From Treponema sp. OMZ 787 (GTDB taxonomy: Bacteria; Spirochaetota; Spirochaetia; Treponematales; Treponemataceae): a stretch of DNA of 64,000 bases. Location of the stretch: positions 1,674,001 to 1,738,000 of the forward strand of contig NZ_CP051198.1 in NCBI RefSeq assembly GCF_024181225.1, written 5' to 3'. Within the stretch, counting starts at the first letter, position 1. Each line of letters begins with the position of its first letter. The position numbers and the translations under genes are program-made. Under the pieces are notes generated by a model that was not told the DNA's origin, searched no databases, and was given only the letters and a program-made list of their open reading frames with translations. Below, in pieces: positions 8,499 through 17,287 of the stretch.

Positions 8499-9107
8499 TT
8501 AATTTTTTATAAATTTGATTTCTCCGTCAGATCCGGCATACAAAATATATTCGGTATCGGGTTTAAAGTTGCGTAAATTTACGGTTTTAAGTTTTGCATA
8601 AGAAAAAACTTTTAAAAGATATGGAGAAAAAACTGCATATCCGTAAAGGCTTTTTATAAGCTCTCTTTCTTCCTTCGAAAAAAAAGAATAATCGTAAATT
8701 GCAGGATACCCATTTCGGTTATAATAATCAAAAAGTTTTACACCTGTGCCGTACTTTGACTCATTCGAAAAAAGGCGGTAAGGAAATACTACCGAACCTG
8801 ACTCAAAGGTAAAAACAATGCATTCAAGATTAAGCTCCCACCCATGCCAAGCCCTTTCGTAACTGTTTATAAGAGCTCCCTTAGGCGTAAAAAAAGAAAT
8901 AACGGCACTGACCGTTTCGGTATTTTGACCGAATGTTTTTATCACTGTTCCCGTATTATAAATACTTAAATTCGATTTGGAAAGTTTTTGTTTGATAGAA
9001 CTTAATTTGTAATTATAAAAGTCCATTAATCCGAAGATTAAAAAAAATAAGAGAGAAACTGATAAAAAAATAATTAAAAATCTTTTTTTCCTCTTTTTTA
9101 AGAGCAA
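8499..9107 (-). CDS. Membrane-anchored protein of unknown function
   Basis: The 202-residue protein has a lysine/arginine-rich N-terminus (LLKKRKKRF) and then one transmembrane segment (about residues 10–28). The remainder is a likely extracytoplasmic domain rich in aromatic residues. No domain was recognised. The start is TTG (9105–9107) with GGAAGG seven to eight bases upstream, just inside the end of ligA. It therefore follows ligA directly and is probably cotranscribed. It ends before the tRNA promoter. Confidence 0.7.
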   Translation of the reverse strand: MLLKKRKKRFLIIFLSVSLLFFLIFGLMDFYNYKLSSIKQKLSKSNLSIYNTGTVIKTFGQNTETVSAVISFFTPKGALINSYERAWHGWELNLECIVFTFESGSVVFPYRLFSNESKYGTGVKLFDYYNRNGYPAIYDYSFFSKEERELIKSLYGYAVFSPYLLKVFSYAKLKTVNLRNFKPDTEYILYAGSDGEIKFIKN

Positions 9108-9109
9108 AA

Positions 9110-11065
9110 TTACACCTTCCCAATAAGTTTTAAAAAAGCCTCTTCGGTTATGATTGACGTTCCCAATTCTTGGGCTTTTTTGTTTTTAGATGAACCCGAG
9201 TCGGGGGTATTGGTTACAAGATAACTTAGGCCCTTCCCAACGGAGGATTTTACTGTTCCGCCCTTCTCTTTTACCAAGACTTCAGCTTGGGCCCTCTTCA
9301 TCGTGTTAAGCTCCCCTGTAAAGCAAAAACTTAAACCCTTTAAAACGGCCCCATCTTCTGGCGAAGGGGGGGGCTTAATTTTTATATAGCCCTTACCAAT
9401 CAATCCTGTCATCTCATCTTTTAAGATCGAAAGATTGGTTACCAAGGTACGGGATAGGACTTGCCCGAACTGATAAACATTTGCAAAATCTTCTTCTGAG
9501 GCTTTAAGAAGTTTATCCAAATCATCAAAGCCTGCTTCTTCAAGTTTTTCGACCATGATTTCGCCGATTCCTTCTATGTCTAAGCCTGCAATAAATTTAG
9601 TTAAACTTATTTCTTTTTTGGAATGAAGAGCCTTATATACCTTTTCGGCAGAGAGCTTTCCCATACGGTCTATAGCCTCCAATTCTTCAACAGTGAGGGT
9701 GTATAGGTCCGTAATGGAATTTACCCGCCCCATATCAAAAAGTCTTTTTATGAGGGTAATTCCGAAATCCCTTATGTCGAGAACGTTTATCCATTTTTCG
9801 ATTCGGTGATGAATCAGCTTAGGGCAGCTCATGTTGGGACAATAAAGCCTGGTTCCTTCATTGGTAAGGGGGGTGCCGCAGGCAGAGCAGGTATCGGGAT
9901 ATTCTATCTCCTTAGCATCCGGAGGGTTTTCTGCAAGAGCTTCTATTTTAGGAATTATTTCCCCCCTCTTGGTTACCACTACCCGGCTTCCGATTTTCAA
10001 GTTGAGGGCCTTGATTATGTTCGGGTTTGCAAGGCTTGCTCTTTTTACGGTAGTACCTGCAAGGCGCACGGGCTCGATAAGGGCTATGGGGGTATAGGTT
10101 GCCCCCGACTCGCTCCATTCGATTTCTTTTAAGACGGTAACCGCTTCTTCGAGGCTGAACTTAAAGGCGATCTGCTTTTCGGGGCGGGCCCTTTTCATGT
10201 CATCGGGATCGATTGTATCGTTTTTTATTACAAGGCCGTCTATATCGTAGTCCAATGAAGGGCGTATATCCATAACATGGGCCCTGTATTCTATTACCTC
10301 ATCGATGCTTTTACAGTATTTTACTTCAACACAATTAAAGCCCGCTTCTTTAAGCCAATCGAGTTTTTCGGATTCGGTTTTAAAGGGGGCTTCTCCCGTA
10401 AAGGGGCGGCCTATGCTTCCTTGGACGGCATCATAGGCAAAGAGGTTTAGGTGCTCACACATTTCCCCGGTCTTTTTTTTCATAAGTCCGTTTGCGGCAT
10501 TTCGGCAATTAGCCTTGTCATTAAAATATTTTTGATGAACGGAGCGGAGCATTATAACCTCGCACCTTATTCCTCCCGAAAAGGGTTTAGCCCCATCGAC
10601 ACCGGAACTGCCTTTTACCGTGATGTTTTTTATGAGCCCCTTCATTTTAAGCACATTCTCGGTTATATCGTCTCCGATTTTTCCGTCGCCTCTGGTAACG
10701 GCGCGCACAAAGCGGCCTTCTTCGTATTGAAGCTCAAGACTCGCTCCGTCCATTTTATATTGGACGATATATTCTTTAAAGGGCATCTTTAAGGCCCAGG
10801 CCTCAAAAGAAGGCGGATCGGCAGCCTTTTCCTGACTTCCCATAGGAATAATGTGTTCGGACTTTGGAAAGCCGTCAGTAGATTCTAAAGGAACGGTAAA
10901 AAAAAGTTTATTTTGAGGATCCAGTTCCCTTAACTCATCCCAAAGAGCATCGAATTCCGCATCCGAAATTTCAGGCTGAGCATTATAATAAAGGTCTTGA
11001 TGCCTTTTAATAGTTTTTTCAAGGTCTAAAATTCTTTTTTCTTCAGTTGTTACCATATTGCTCAT
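9110..11065 (-). CDS. ligA: NAD-dependent DNA ligase LigA
   Basis: LigA seals nicks in replication and repair using NAD+. The 651 residues contain the N-terminal Ia domain (HQDLYYNAQPEISDAEFDAL) and the adenylation lysine in YKMDGAS (K104). They continue through the OB fold, a four-cysteine zinc finger (CSACGTPL then LYCPNMSCP), helix-hairpin-helix repeats and a C-terminal BRCT domain (LKGLSFCFTGELNTM). The usual active-site KxDG is intact. An eight-base G/C homopolymer (9366–9373) encodes the PPP just before BRCT. Slippage there would remove BRCT but leave the catalytic core. The start at 11063–11065 follows the Rpn stop closely and has no clear SD. Confidence 0.96.
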   Translation of the reverse strand: MSNMVTTEEKRILDLEKTIKRHQDLYYNAQPEISDAEFDALWDELRELDPQNKLFFTVPLESTDGFPKSEHIIPMGSQEKAADPPSFEAWALKMPFKEYIVQYKMDGASLELQYEEGRFVRAVTRGDGKIGDDITENVLKMKGLIKNITVKGSSGVDGAKPFSGGIRCEVIMLRSVHQKYFNDKANCRNAANGLMKKKTGEMCEHLNLFAYDAVQGSIGRPFTGEAPFKTESEKLDWLKEAGFNCVEVKYCKSIDEVIEYRAHVMDIRPSLDYDIDGLVIKNDTIDPDDMKRARPEKQIAFKFSLEEAVTVLKEIEWSESGATYTPIALIEPVRLAGTTVKRASLANPNIIKALNLKIGSRVVVTKRGEIIPKIEALAENPPDAKEIEYPDTCSACGTPLTNEGTRLYCPNMSCPKLIHHRIEKWINVLDIRDFGITLIKRLFDMGRVNSITDLYTLTVEELEAIDRMGKLSAEKVYKALHSKKEISLTKFIAGLDIEGIGEIMVEKLEEAGFDDLDKLLKASEEDFANVYQFGQVLSRTLVTNLSILKDEMTGLIGKGYIKIKPPPSPEDGAVLKGLSFCFTGELNTMKRAQAEVLVKEKGGTVKSSVGKGLSYLVTNTPDSGSSKNKKAQELGTSIITEEAFLKLIGKV

Positions 11066-11068
11066 TTT

Positions 11069-11935
11069 TTAAAGTTTTTCTATTTCCATTGCGGAAAGGC
11101 CTGTAACTTGTATAATTTTCTGAGTTGAATCCCCCAGTTGTTTTAACAACCGCGCAGTTTCAAGTTTTGTTTGATAAGATCCGTCAGCAAAGCCTTGCTG
11201 TATTCCAATCATTAGGCTTTCTTGTCGTTGAACTGCAATATCTGTGTCATAATCATATTCTGCAATTAACATATTGATTACCTCCCGTGATTTTCTTAGT
11301 AAGTATTCCTTTAAGATACCTTTTTCTATACATATTTTTACAGCATTGGTAAAGCCGTTTTCACTATCTAGCTGTGTTTGGACTCTCACTTCTTCTACAA
11401 ACAAACTATATTCTTCCAGAGTCTTACAGCGGCTTAATACTTCTGCTCCTTTGTTTTTATTTATGTTATATACTTTTACTTCAAGCTCTAATGGAAGAGC
11501 ATTAGACTTTTTAATAAATGCATCCGACAATTTTAACGTTGTAGATTCAGGATAGTTGTCCGTACCATTATAAAAAACATAAAATTCCGGTGTAGGTATT
11601 TTTGATAATTTTCTTAGATACCTATCTGTCGGTGCTTGTAGTTTTTCATACAACCTTGCGATATACTGTAAAAAGCGTAAAGGCATATTTTCATTTATAG
11701 TCGACTGATGCTCCGCAAGAACAATAATTTTATTGTCAACAAGGCAGGAAACATCATTTATTATGTTCATGTACATAACATTATCCAACCTTATATTTTC
11801 AACGGGACATGAAAGTTTTAAATTCGTGCCATGCAAAGCATTATATAGTGATAAAAAATTTTCTTTTGCGTTTTCATCTTCTGCAAAAAGGTCGACAAAA
11901 ACCGAGTCCTTATATTTTCTGTTTGCCGTACTCAT
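11069..11935 (-). CDS. Rpn-family PD-(D/E)XK nuclease / 'putative transposase'
   Basis: The 288-residue protein belongs to the Rpn/PDDEXK nuclease families often annotated as putative transposase. The core is IRLDNVMYMNIINDVSCLVDNKIIVLAEHQS, with the D…ExQ variant of the catalytic motif near residues 64–76. The C-terminal tail QKIIQVTGLSAMEIEKL resembles the tails of the two other Rpn genes in this window, although the N-terminal halves are only distantly related. SD GAGGA precedes the ATG. It lies immediately upstream of ligA. Family members are DNases linked to recombination and phage defence; any role here is inferred. Confidence 0.8.
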   Translation of the reverse strand: MSTANRKYKDSVFVDLFAEDENAKENFLSLYNALHGTNLKLSCPVENIRLDNVMYMNIINDVSCLVDNKIIVLAEHQSTINENMPLRFLQYIARLYEKLQAPTDRYLRKLSKIPTPEFYVFYNGTDNYPESTTLKLSDAFIKKSNALPLELEVKVYNINKNKGAEVLSRCKTLEEYSLFVEEVRVQTQLDSENGFTNAVKICIEKGILKEYLLRKSREVINMLIAEYDYDTDIAVQRQESLMIGIQQGFADGSYQTKLETARLLKQLGDSTQKIIQVTGLSAMEIEKL

Positions 11936-12027
11936 ATCAATTTCCTCATTATTTGCATTATAGCATAAATTTAAGGATTTTAAAAGATATAGGTATTAAT
12001 TTTAAATAAAGTATACTTTAAAATCAA

Positions 12028-12056
12028 TTGCCAATTTTATGCTTTTGTGATATATT
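12028..12056 (+). promoter_or_regulatory. Promoter giving a leaderless transcript of the polyprenyl synthase
   Basis: TTGCCA (12028–12033) and TATATT (12051–12056) are separated by 17 bases. The ATG at 12065 lies eight bases after the -10 box and no SD is present. Confidence 0.65.
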
Positions 12057-12064
12057 GTGAAGTG

Positions 12065-13099
12065 ATGAGTGAATTAAACAAACGGCTTGAAAATATTGAA
12101 AAGACTCTTGACTTATTTTTACCCGAAAAGATAACTTCTTCTTGGATTTCTCAAAGTTTCGGCGAATTAAATGCAAATTTGTCCGATGACTTTTTTTTAA
12201 ACATAATCAATCCTGTAAGGGATTTGGTAAAGCGGGGCGGAAAAAGGTGGAGGCCCCTTCTATGCGTACTTTCATGTGAACTGGCCGAAGGCGATCCGGA
12301 AAAGGCTTACCCCCTTACCCCCCTCATAGAGTTTTGCCACACGGCAAGCCTTGTCCATGACGATATAGAAGACAAGTCGGACACCCGCAGAGGGGCTCCG
12401 GCTGCTCACATAAAATACGGGCTTGACACGGCCTTAAATTCCGCCTCATGGCTCTATTTTGAAGCCCTTAATCCCCTGATCAATTACAAAACATCTGAAT
12501 CGGTAAGGGCCGGAATATATTTGCTTTATTCTCAAAATTTAAGAAGGCTTCACTTAGGACAGTCGATGGATATAGGCTGGCATTCAAATCCCGATATCAT
12601 TCCGTCCGTCGATGAATACATCACCATGATAAGCCTAAAAACCGGCTCGCTTGCAAAGCTGGCAGGAGAGTTGGGATTTACAGCTGCCGGTAAGGCTATG
12701 AATGAGATTTTGGAATACGGAAAACTTATGACCGATATGGGAATAGGTTTTCAGATCTTGGACGATGTTAAAAATATTACCGACGGAAATGCGGGAAAAA
12801 AGCGCGGAGACGACATAGTTGAAGGCAAAAAAAGCTTACCGGTAATTTTTTATGCAGAAGAAAATCCTAAAGGTGCCGAAAAAATAAAACTTTTATTTAA
12901 ACAGGCAGCAAAGGAAGGAATAGAATCTCCGGCCGTAGAAGAGTGTATTTCGGCTATTTCTTCTTCAAAGGCCGTAAAAAGGGCCGAAGATTACGGTAAA
13001 AAGATTGTAGAAGCTTCATTGATAAAGCTTCAAAATAATTACAAGCAAAACGAAGCAAAAGAACTTATCTTCGATTTGTTTAACACAATATTGAGGTAG
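12065..13099 (+). CDS. Polyprenyl (farnesyl/geranylgeranyl) diphosphate synthase
   Basis: This cytoplasmic trans-isoprenyl diphosphate synthase supplies C15–C20+ prenyl chains. The 344 residues contain RGGKRWRPLL for substrate binding. The first aspartate-rich motif is HDDIEDKSDTRRG and the second is FQILDDVKNITDG. Chain length cannot be fixed from sequence. An upstream in-frame ATG (12047) falls inside the promoter, so I start at 12065 (MSELNKR). It leads a plus-strand run with TPR, YmdB-like and RseC-like genes. Confidence 0.9.
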   Translation: MSELNKRLENIEKTLDLFLPEKITSSWISQSFGELNANLSDDFFLNIINPVRDLVKRGGKRWRPLLCVLSCELAEGDPEKAYPLTPLIEFCHTASLVHDDIEDKSDTRRGAPAAHIKYGLDTALNSASWLYFEALNPLINYKTSESVRAGIYLLYSQNLRRLHLGQSMDIGWHSNPDIIPSVDEYITMISLKTGSLAKLAGELGFTAAGKAMNEILEYGKLMTDMGIGFQILDDVKNITDGNAGKKRGDDIVEGKKSLPVIFYAEENPKGAEKIKLLFKQAAKEGIESPAVEECISAISSSKAVKRAEDYGKKIVEASLIKLQNNYKQNEAKELIFDLFNTILR

Positions 13100-13102
13100 A
13101 AA

Positions 13103-13627
13103 ATGCAAGAATCGGCTCAATTTTTTAACGATACGGGAGTCAGTATGTCAATTCAAGGCTTTCATAACGAAGCCATAGCCTGCTTAAAAAAAGGACTAGC
13201 CCTTGAACCCGACAACAGCCTCATGTGGCTTAACCTCGGCTTAAGCTACTACGCAGCAAAAAGACAAAACGACAGCAAATTTGCCCTTTTTCAATCTTTA
13301 AAATACAATCCCTATGAGGCCGATGCTTGGGATTCTTTAGGCCTCGTTCTATTTGAAACCGGAGACATCGATCAGGCCGAAAGAGCCTTTGAAAGTGCCT
13401 TAAAACTTGAACCCGAAAACGGCCGCGTTTGGAACAATTACGGAACTGTGCTTTTCAATAAAGAAAACTATAAGGCTGCAAGAAGAGCCTTTGAATCGGC
13501 CGTTACACTTGACCCCGAAATGGGAGATGCAGTGTTTAATTTGCGTGACACTTATCTTGAATTGGGTATGGATAATTTGGCCGAAAAATGCAATAAGATT
13601 TTAAAAGAAATGGATTATCAAGAATAA
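13103..13627 (+). CDS. Tetratricopeptide-repeat protein
   Basis: The 174-residue soluble protein consists almost entirely of four to five TPR units, for example AIACLKKGLALEPDNSLMWL and AERAFESALKLEPENGRVWN. It has no signal peptide. TPRs mediate protein–protein binding, so it is probably an adaptor; the partner is unknown. It begins three bases after the polyprenyl synthase stop and ends two bases before the next gene, so it belongs to that operon. Confidence 0.85.
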   Translation: MQESAQFFNDTGVSMSIQGFHNEAIACLKKGLALEPDNSLMWLNLGLSYYAAKRQNDSKFALFQSLKYNPYEADAWDSLGLVLFETGDIDQAERAFESALKLEPENGRVWNNYGTVLFNKENYKAARRAFESAVTLDPEMGDAVFNLRDTYLELGMDNLAEKCNKILKEMDYQE

Positions 13628-13629
13628 AA

Positions 13630-14433
13630 ATGAATATTTTATACATTGCAGAAATTACAGGAAAGGCAGGTGTTTGGCTTGTAAAGACACAACTTTCAAA
13701 TCTAAAAGAAAAATATAAGGCCGACTTTGTTATAGCCAATGCAAACTCTGCTACAGGTTCAGGAGGTCTTGGAAAGCAGCATGCCGTCTATTTAAAAAAA
13801 TTGGGAGTTGACTGCATAACTTCGGGAGATTTGATCTTTCAAAAAAAAGACTTGGTGGATGACCTCCATAAAACACCTCATGTACTCCGCCCCTTTAATC
13901 TTCCGTCAGAATCTCCCGGTCAAGGATGGAAAATTTTTAACTTCAATAAAAATAAAAAAATAGCTGTAGTTTCAGCCATCGGAAGAATAGGTCATCACAA
14001 GATCATGGCAGAAAATCCCTTTACGGAAACCGAAAAACTTGTTTCTCAATTAAAGGAAGAAGCGGATCTTATCTTCGTAGATTTTTCTTCATTTGCAACT
14101 GCCGAAAAACAGGCCCTAGGTTTTTTACTTTCAGGAAAGGTTTCAGCCCTTATCGGCTCAGGAACAAGGGTTCAAACGGCCGACGAGTGTATTTTAGAAA
14201 ATAAAACGGCCTATATAACGGATGCAGGCAGAACAGGAAGCCTTAACTCGGTCGGGGGATATGCTATTGAAGATAAGATAAGGGAATACCGAACCTGTCT
14301 TCCCGATTTTGGAAAAGACGCCTGGGCCCGCCCCGCCCTCCAGGGCATTTTTATCAAAACCGATGATGACGGAAACACGATAGAAATAAAAAGAATTTTT
14401 GAGGAGTCGGAACTTTGCAAAGAAACGGAATAG
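13630..14433 (+). CDS. YmdB-family (TIGR00282-type) protein lacking metal ligands, probable pseudo-phosphodiesterase
   Basis: The fold family is recognised from collinear segments: MNILYIAEITGK, CITSGDLIF, VDFSSFATAEKQALG, RVQTADE and AYITDAGRTG. These correspond to the YmdB metallophosphoesterase blocks. Active members, as I recall B. subtilis YmdB, have D8, E39, N40, N67, H68 and three later histidines as metal ligands. Here the equivalent positions are E8, N39, S40, D67, L68, S153, G178 and R180. The alignment is gap-free through residue 70. The 267-residue length is normal and the frame is intact, so this is not a decayed gene. It probably keeps a structural or binding role without dinuclear-metal catalysis. 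It sits between the TPR and RseC-like genes. Confidence 0.82.
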   Translation: MNILYIAEITGKAGVWLVKTQLSNLKEKYKADFVIANANSATGSGGLGKQHAVYLKKLGVDCITSGDLIFQKKDLVDDLHKTPHVLRPFNLPSESPGQGWKIFNFNKNKKIAVVSAIGRIGHHKIMAENPFTETEKLVSQLKEEADLIFVDFSSFATAEKQALGFLLSGKVSALIGSGTRVQTADECILENKTAYITDAGRTGSLNSVGGYAIEDKIREYRTCLPDFGKDAWARPALQGIFIKTDDDGNTIEIKRIFEESELCKETE

Positions 14434-14894
14434 TTACCTCAGTATTGATCGATAAGAATACGGAAAAGATAAACATAGATTTGGATAATTCACAGACTGA
14501 AGACTCCTGCTCTATAAAACAAAAAAACTGCTATGCGGTAAAAAACTGTGCAACTTGCGGGGGCTGCGGCTTTGCCGGAAAAAACAAGGAAACCGGCCTT
14601 TTTGCTGTAAGCGGAAATAAGATTACGGCCTTAAACAAGAGCGGCAGAAATTTAAAAAAAGGAGACAAGGTTATTGTCGAAATTAAGGAAAATCAAACAA
14701 GAATTCAAGCCCTTTCTTCGGTTATTCTTCCTATCTTCCTCGCATTTATTTTAAGTTTAAGCTTCTATTTCTTTTTTTACACCGAAAAAGCAATTGTAGG
14801 AGGTCTTTTTTTGGGTCTCATAATGGGAACAGCCCTAGCCTTTCCATTAAAAAATAAAATGGGAGATAAGGCCCTGCCTCAAGTAATAGGTTGA
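14415..14894 (+). CDS. RseC/SoxR-reducing-system family membrane protein
   Basis: The 159-residue protein has an N-terminal cytoplasmic domain. Its cysteine cluster (NCYAVKNCATCGGCGFAG) may bind an Fe-S cluster or undergo redox change. Two adjacent transmembrane helices follow (about residues 98–115 and 120–142). This is the RseC/RsxC-associated architecture. The start is TTG at 14415 with GAGGAG eight bases upstream, overlapping the preceding gene by 19 bases. No rnf genes are adjacent in the window, so the electron-transfer partner is unseen. Confidence 0.8.
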   Translation: MQRNGIVTSVLIDKNTEKINIDLDNSQTEDSCSIKQKNCYAVKNCATCGGCGFAGKNKETGLFAVSGNKITALNKSGRNLKKGDKVIVEIKENQTRIQALSSVILPIFLAFILSLSFYFFFYTEKAIVGGLFLGLIMGTALAFPLKNKMGDKALPQVIG

Positions 14895-14901
14895 TTTTTA
14901 C

Positions 14902-16353
14902 TTACGGATTAAATACTCCAGGCTGGGGAGCCCTGATTCTTACCAAGGCTGTAAAGGCATCGGAGTTTAGGTTTATAAATTCTTCTATCGAAGTTTCTTC
15001 CCCGCTTTCATACACATCGATATGAAAATTCCCGAAAACGTCAAAATAAGGAAAAAAGGCAGCAATATGGTGATACTGACGCAAGGGGGGATTTCCTTTT
15101 TCGCGGCTTACTGCACCAAGATAAAAATGCCCTGGCTCGCTTATTGCAAGATAATAAAGGAGAGCTTGTAAATAGGGAGTCTGATAGCCTGCATTTTTTT
15201 CGTATCCTTTAAACGAAGCAAAATCCTGCTTCACATTCTTTTGTCTTATGGGAGGCACAAGGGCAAAGGGTTCAATTGCAACATCGATGCCTGAACCGAT
15301 GGGTTTTATCGTACGCTTTACATTTAAGCTTAAAGCGGCAGCGGCCAAGTTTCGTATCCATTCAAGCCCGAAATGTAGTTCTTTATCCTTATATGGTTTT
15401 GTGAAATATGTATCAGGTACATCGGTTTCGGTTTTAAGGCTTTTAATAAAAATTCCCTGCCCTGCTATGGGCCGAATCATTCCGTCCACTATCCACTTTG
15501 CAAAACCTGAGCAGTTTACCCCGCCCCTTATATCTTTAAGTCTTTGATCGGGGCGAATGGCTTTAACAATATCGTCTTCGCTTTGAGGCCTTCCGTCCAT
15601 CAGATGAACAGGCTTACCGAATTCATCAAAAGCTCCGTCTTCCATATAGACCAAGGTTTTTAATCTATCCCGAACGGTATCGGAAGCAGCTTCTACACCG
15701 TTATAAAAAATAGGCGGATTAAATATGTCCCAAGGAAGCATATCTTTTGTAATGTCTTTTAGTTTTAAAAGAGGCAGATAATATAAATTTTCAAAGGGAA
15801 TGCCTATCGATATATCTTTTCGTACATAGGCGTTAAAAAGACAGATACTTATTAAGGACTTGTTTTTTGAAGATGAAGGTCTTATACTCAAATAAAGCTC
15901 AGGGTTTTCGCGAGGATAAATTTTAATACAGTCAGGATCTCCGGTTTCATAATTCCTATATAAAATCCATGTCCCCTGCGGAACTTTTTCGAGGTTTGAA
16001 AACTCTGTGTCTACAGGGCTTACAACTACAGCTAGGAGATTTTTTTCTTTTAGATACACAGACCTCACCTTAAAAAGATTACCTTGAGAGTCTATTTCAA
16101 TCTGCAAGTGCTTTAGGGCTATTGTCCCAGGAGAATCAAGCAGCCAATCTCTTGCAATATCTCTTCTCACTAAGGCTGAATCGGGAACTCTGTCCAGGGG
16201 GACAAGAGGAATCAGTCCGTCATCGGCCTTTAAAAACTCACTGCCGTATGACTCCTTAATCTCGTCATCAGAATAAACCGAAAAAACCAAAAGAGAAAAA
16301 AACAAGATAAAAATATATCTTTTGAACTTAATGTTAAGACTGCCCATGTTCAT
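14902..16353 (-). CDS. Exported protein with an NlpC/P60-like cysteine motif
   Basis: The 483-residue protein has a signal peptide (hydrophobic residues 14–28 of MNMGSLNIKFKRYIFILFFS). Near residue 285 the motif GGVNCSGFAKWIVDGM resembles the DCSGF catalytic cysteine of NlpC/P60 and related papain-like peptidoglycan amidases. Candidate histidines follow in GHFYLGAVSR and QYHHIAAFFPYFDVFGNFHID. The rest matches nothing I know. I infer a periplasmic hydrolase or binding protein. The start could also be the second ATG (16345–16347). A weak -35/-10 pair ends next to the first ATG. It is convergent with the RseC-like gene. Confidence 0.7.
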   Translation of the reverse strand: MNMGSLNIKFKRYIFILFFSLLVFSVYSDDEIKESYGSEFLKADDGLIPLVPLDRVPDSALVRRDIARDWLLDSPGTIALKHLQIEIDSQGNLFKVRSVYLKEKNLLAVVVSPVDTEFSNLEKVPQGTWILYRNYETGDPDCIKIYPRENPELYLSIRPSSSKNKSLISICLFNAYVRKDISIGIPFENLYYLPLLKLKDITKDMLPWDIFNPPIFYNGVEAASDTVRDRLKTLVYMEDGAFDEFGKPVHLMDGRPQSEDDIVKAIRPDQRLKDIRGGVNCSGFAKWIVDGMIRPIAGQGIFIKSLKTETDVPDTYFTKPYKDKELHFGLEWIRNLAAAALSLNVKRTIKPIGSGIDVAIEPFALVPPIRQKNVKQDFASFKGYEKNAGYQTPYLQALLYYLAISEPGHFYLGAVSREKGNPPLRQYHHIAAFFPYFDVFGNFHIDVYESGEETSIEEFINLNSDAFTALVRIRAPQPGVFNP

Positions 16354-16495
16354 AGTATCGGATAAATTAAGAGAGAACTTAACTTAGTTGATATGTATAG
16401 AATTATTGCTTCTTGAATATTATAAGTTAAAAAAACGCCAATAGACTTATTATCACGGGCGGAATATGTTATAATCCTTACCGTTGGAGGTATTT

Positions 16496-17272
16496 ATGGC
16501 AACAGGAAAAGTACATGATGAACATATTGCAATGGTCTTTGGAGAGGAATTTTCTTTAAAAAGGCCGGAAGATTTAAGGCTGATTCAGGATGCGGTCTAT
16601 GCTTTAATGGATGCAACAGTAAAGGATAAAAACGGAAAAAGGCTGACAGAGGCCTTACAGCGTTTTCAAGATAGGCATATAGCCGACTTAAGCCCCGATG
16701 AAATCGTTGCTCCCGAAAGCTCGGCAAGCACCCATCAATACTATGCTCACAGGGGCTGGGATTATAATTACGAGGTTGAAGGGCTTGCCGAACAACAAGT
16801 TACCCAAGAATGGCAAATATGGAACAATAAACAAAAAGAGGAATTTAAAACTCATCTTTATAAGAGCCAAGTCCGTTTTAAGCTGGGTAAGGAAATTCTA
16901 ATTAAAAGCATAAAGGAGGTCTTCCCTTCTTTTAACACAAAAAAAACTGAAGCCCTCGCCCGTATATTTTATTATACCCATATTTACGGAGACCTCCGCT
17001 GGAATTCCCGCCTCGATTATTTGATAGATGTCCGCGATTTCCGAGACGGCCTTATCAGCGGTTTAAGAGATTTTGCAAGAGCTGAGGATAGAGAAAAAAT
17101 AAATACGCTCATAAATAAAATTATGAAGGAATTACCTGATGGGCTAAAATTTACAATTCCTCCCCAAGGAGACAATGACCCAATTGAAGAATGGAAACAC
17201 TGCCTCCCCCTGGATAGGGCTATGGAGGCGGTGTTTGAGTATTTTAGGAGTTGTCAAGTTTTTAAAAATTAA
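16496..17272 (+). CDS. Hypothetical protein (259 aa)
   Basis: I do not recognise this protein. It is soluble, with no signal or membrane segment, and rich in charged helices. Histidine/acid-rich stretches occur near the N-terminus (GKVHDEHIAMVFGEE). A central region reads HQYYAHRGWDYNYE. The start is the ATG at 16496 with GGAGG five bases upstream; a longer frame from a TTG at 16484 would run through that SD. TATAAT at 16470–16475 probably serves as the -10. The last four codons lie inside a 20-bp sequence repeated 960 bp downstream, on the far side of the next gene, so its C-terminus may have been rebuilt by that event. Confidence 0.72.
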   Translation: MATGKVHDEHIAMVFGEEFSLKRPEDLRLIQDAVYALMDATVKDKNGKRLTEALQRFQDRHIADLSPDEIVAPESSASTHQYYAHRGWDYNYEVEGLAEQQVTQEWQIWNNKQKEEFKTHLYKSQVRFKLGKEILIKSIKEVFPSFNTKKTEALARIFYYTHIYGDLRWNSRLDYLIDVRDFRDGLISGLRDFARAEDREKINTLINKIMKELPDGLKFTIPPQGDNDPIEEWKHCLPLDRAMEAVFEYFRSCQVFKN

Positions 17273-17287
17273 CCGCGACTACTAAAT

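Noticed and set aside
16484-16495. TTG start of the 16.5-kb hypothetical gene
   Set aside because: It would translate the GGAGG ribosome-binding site; the ATG at 16496 is correctly spaced from it.
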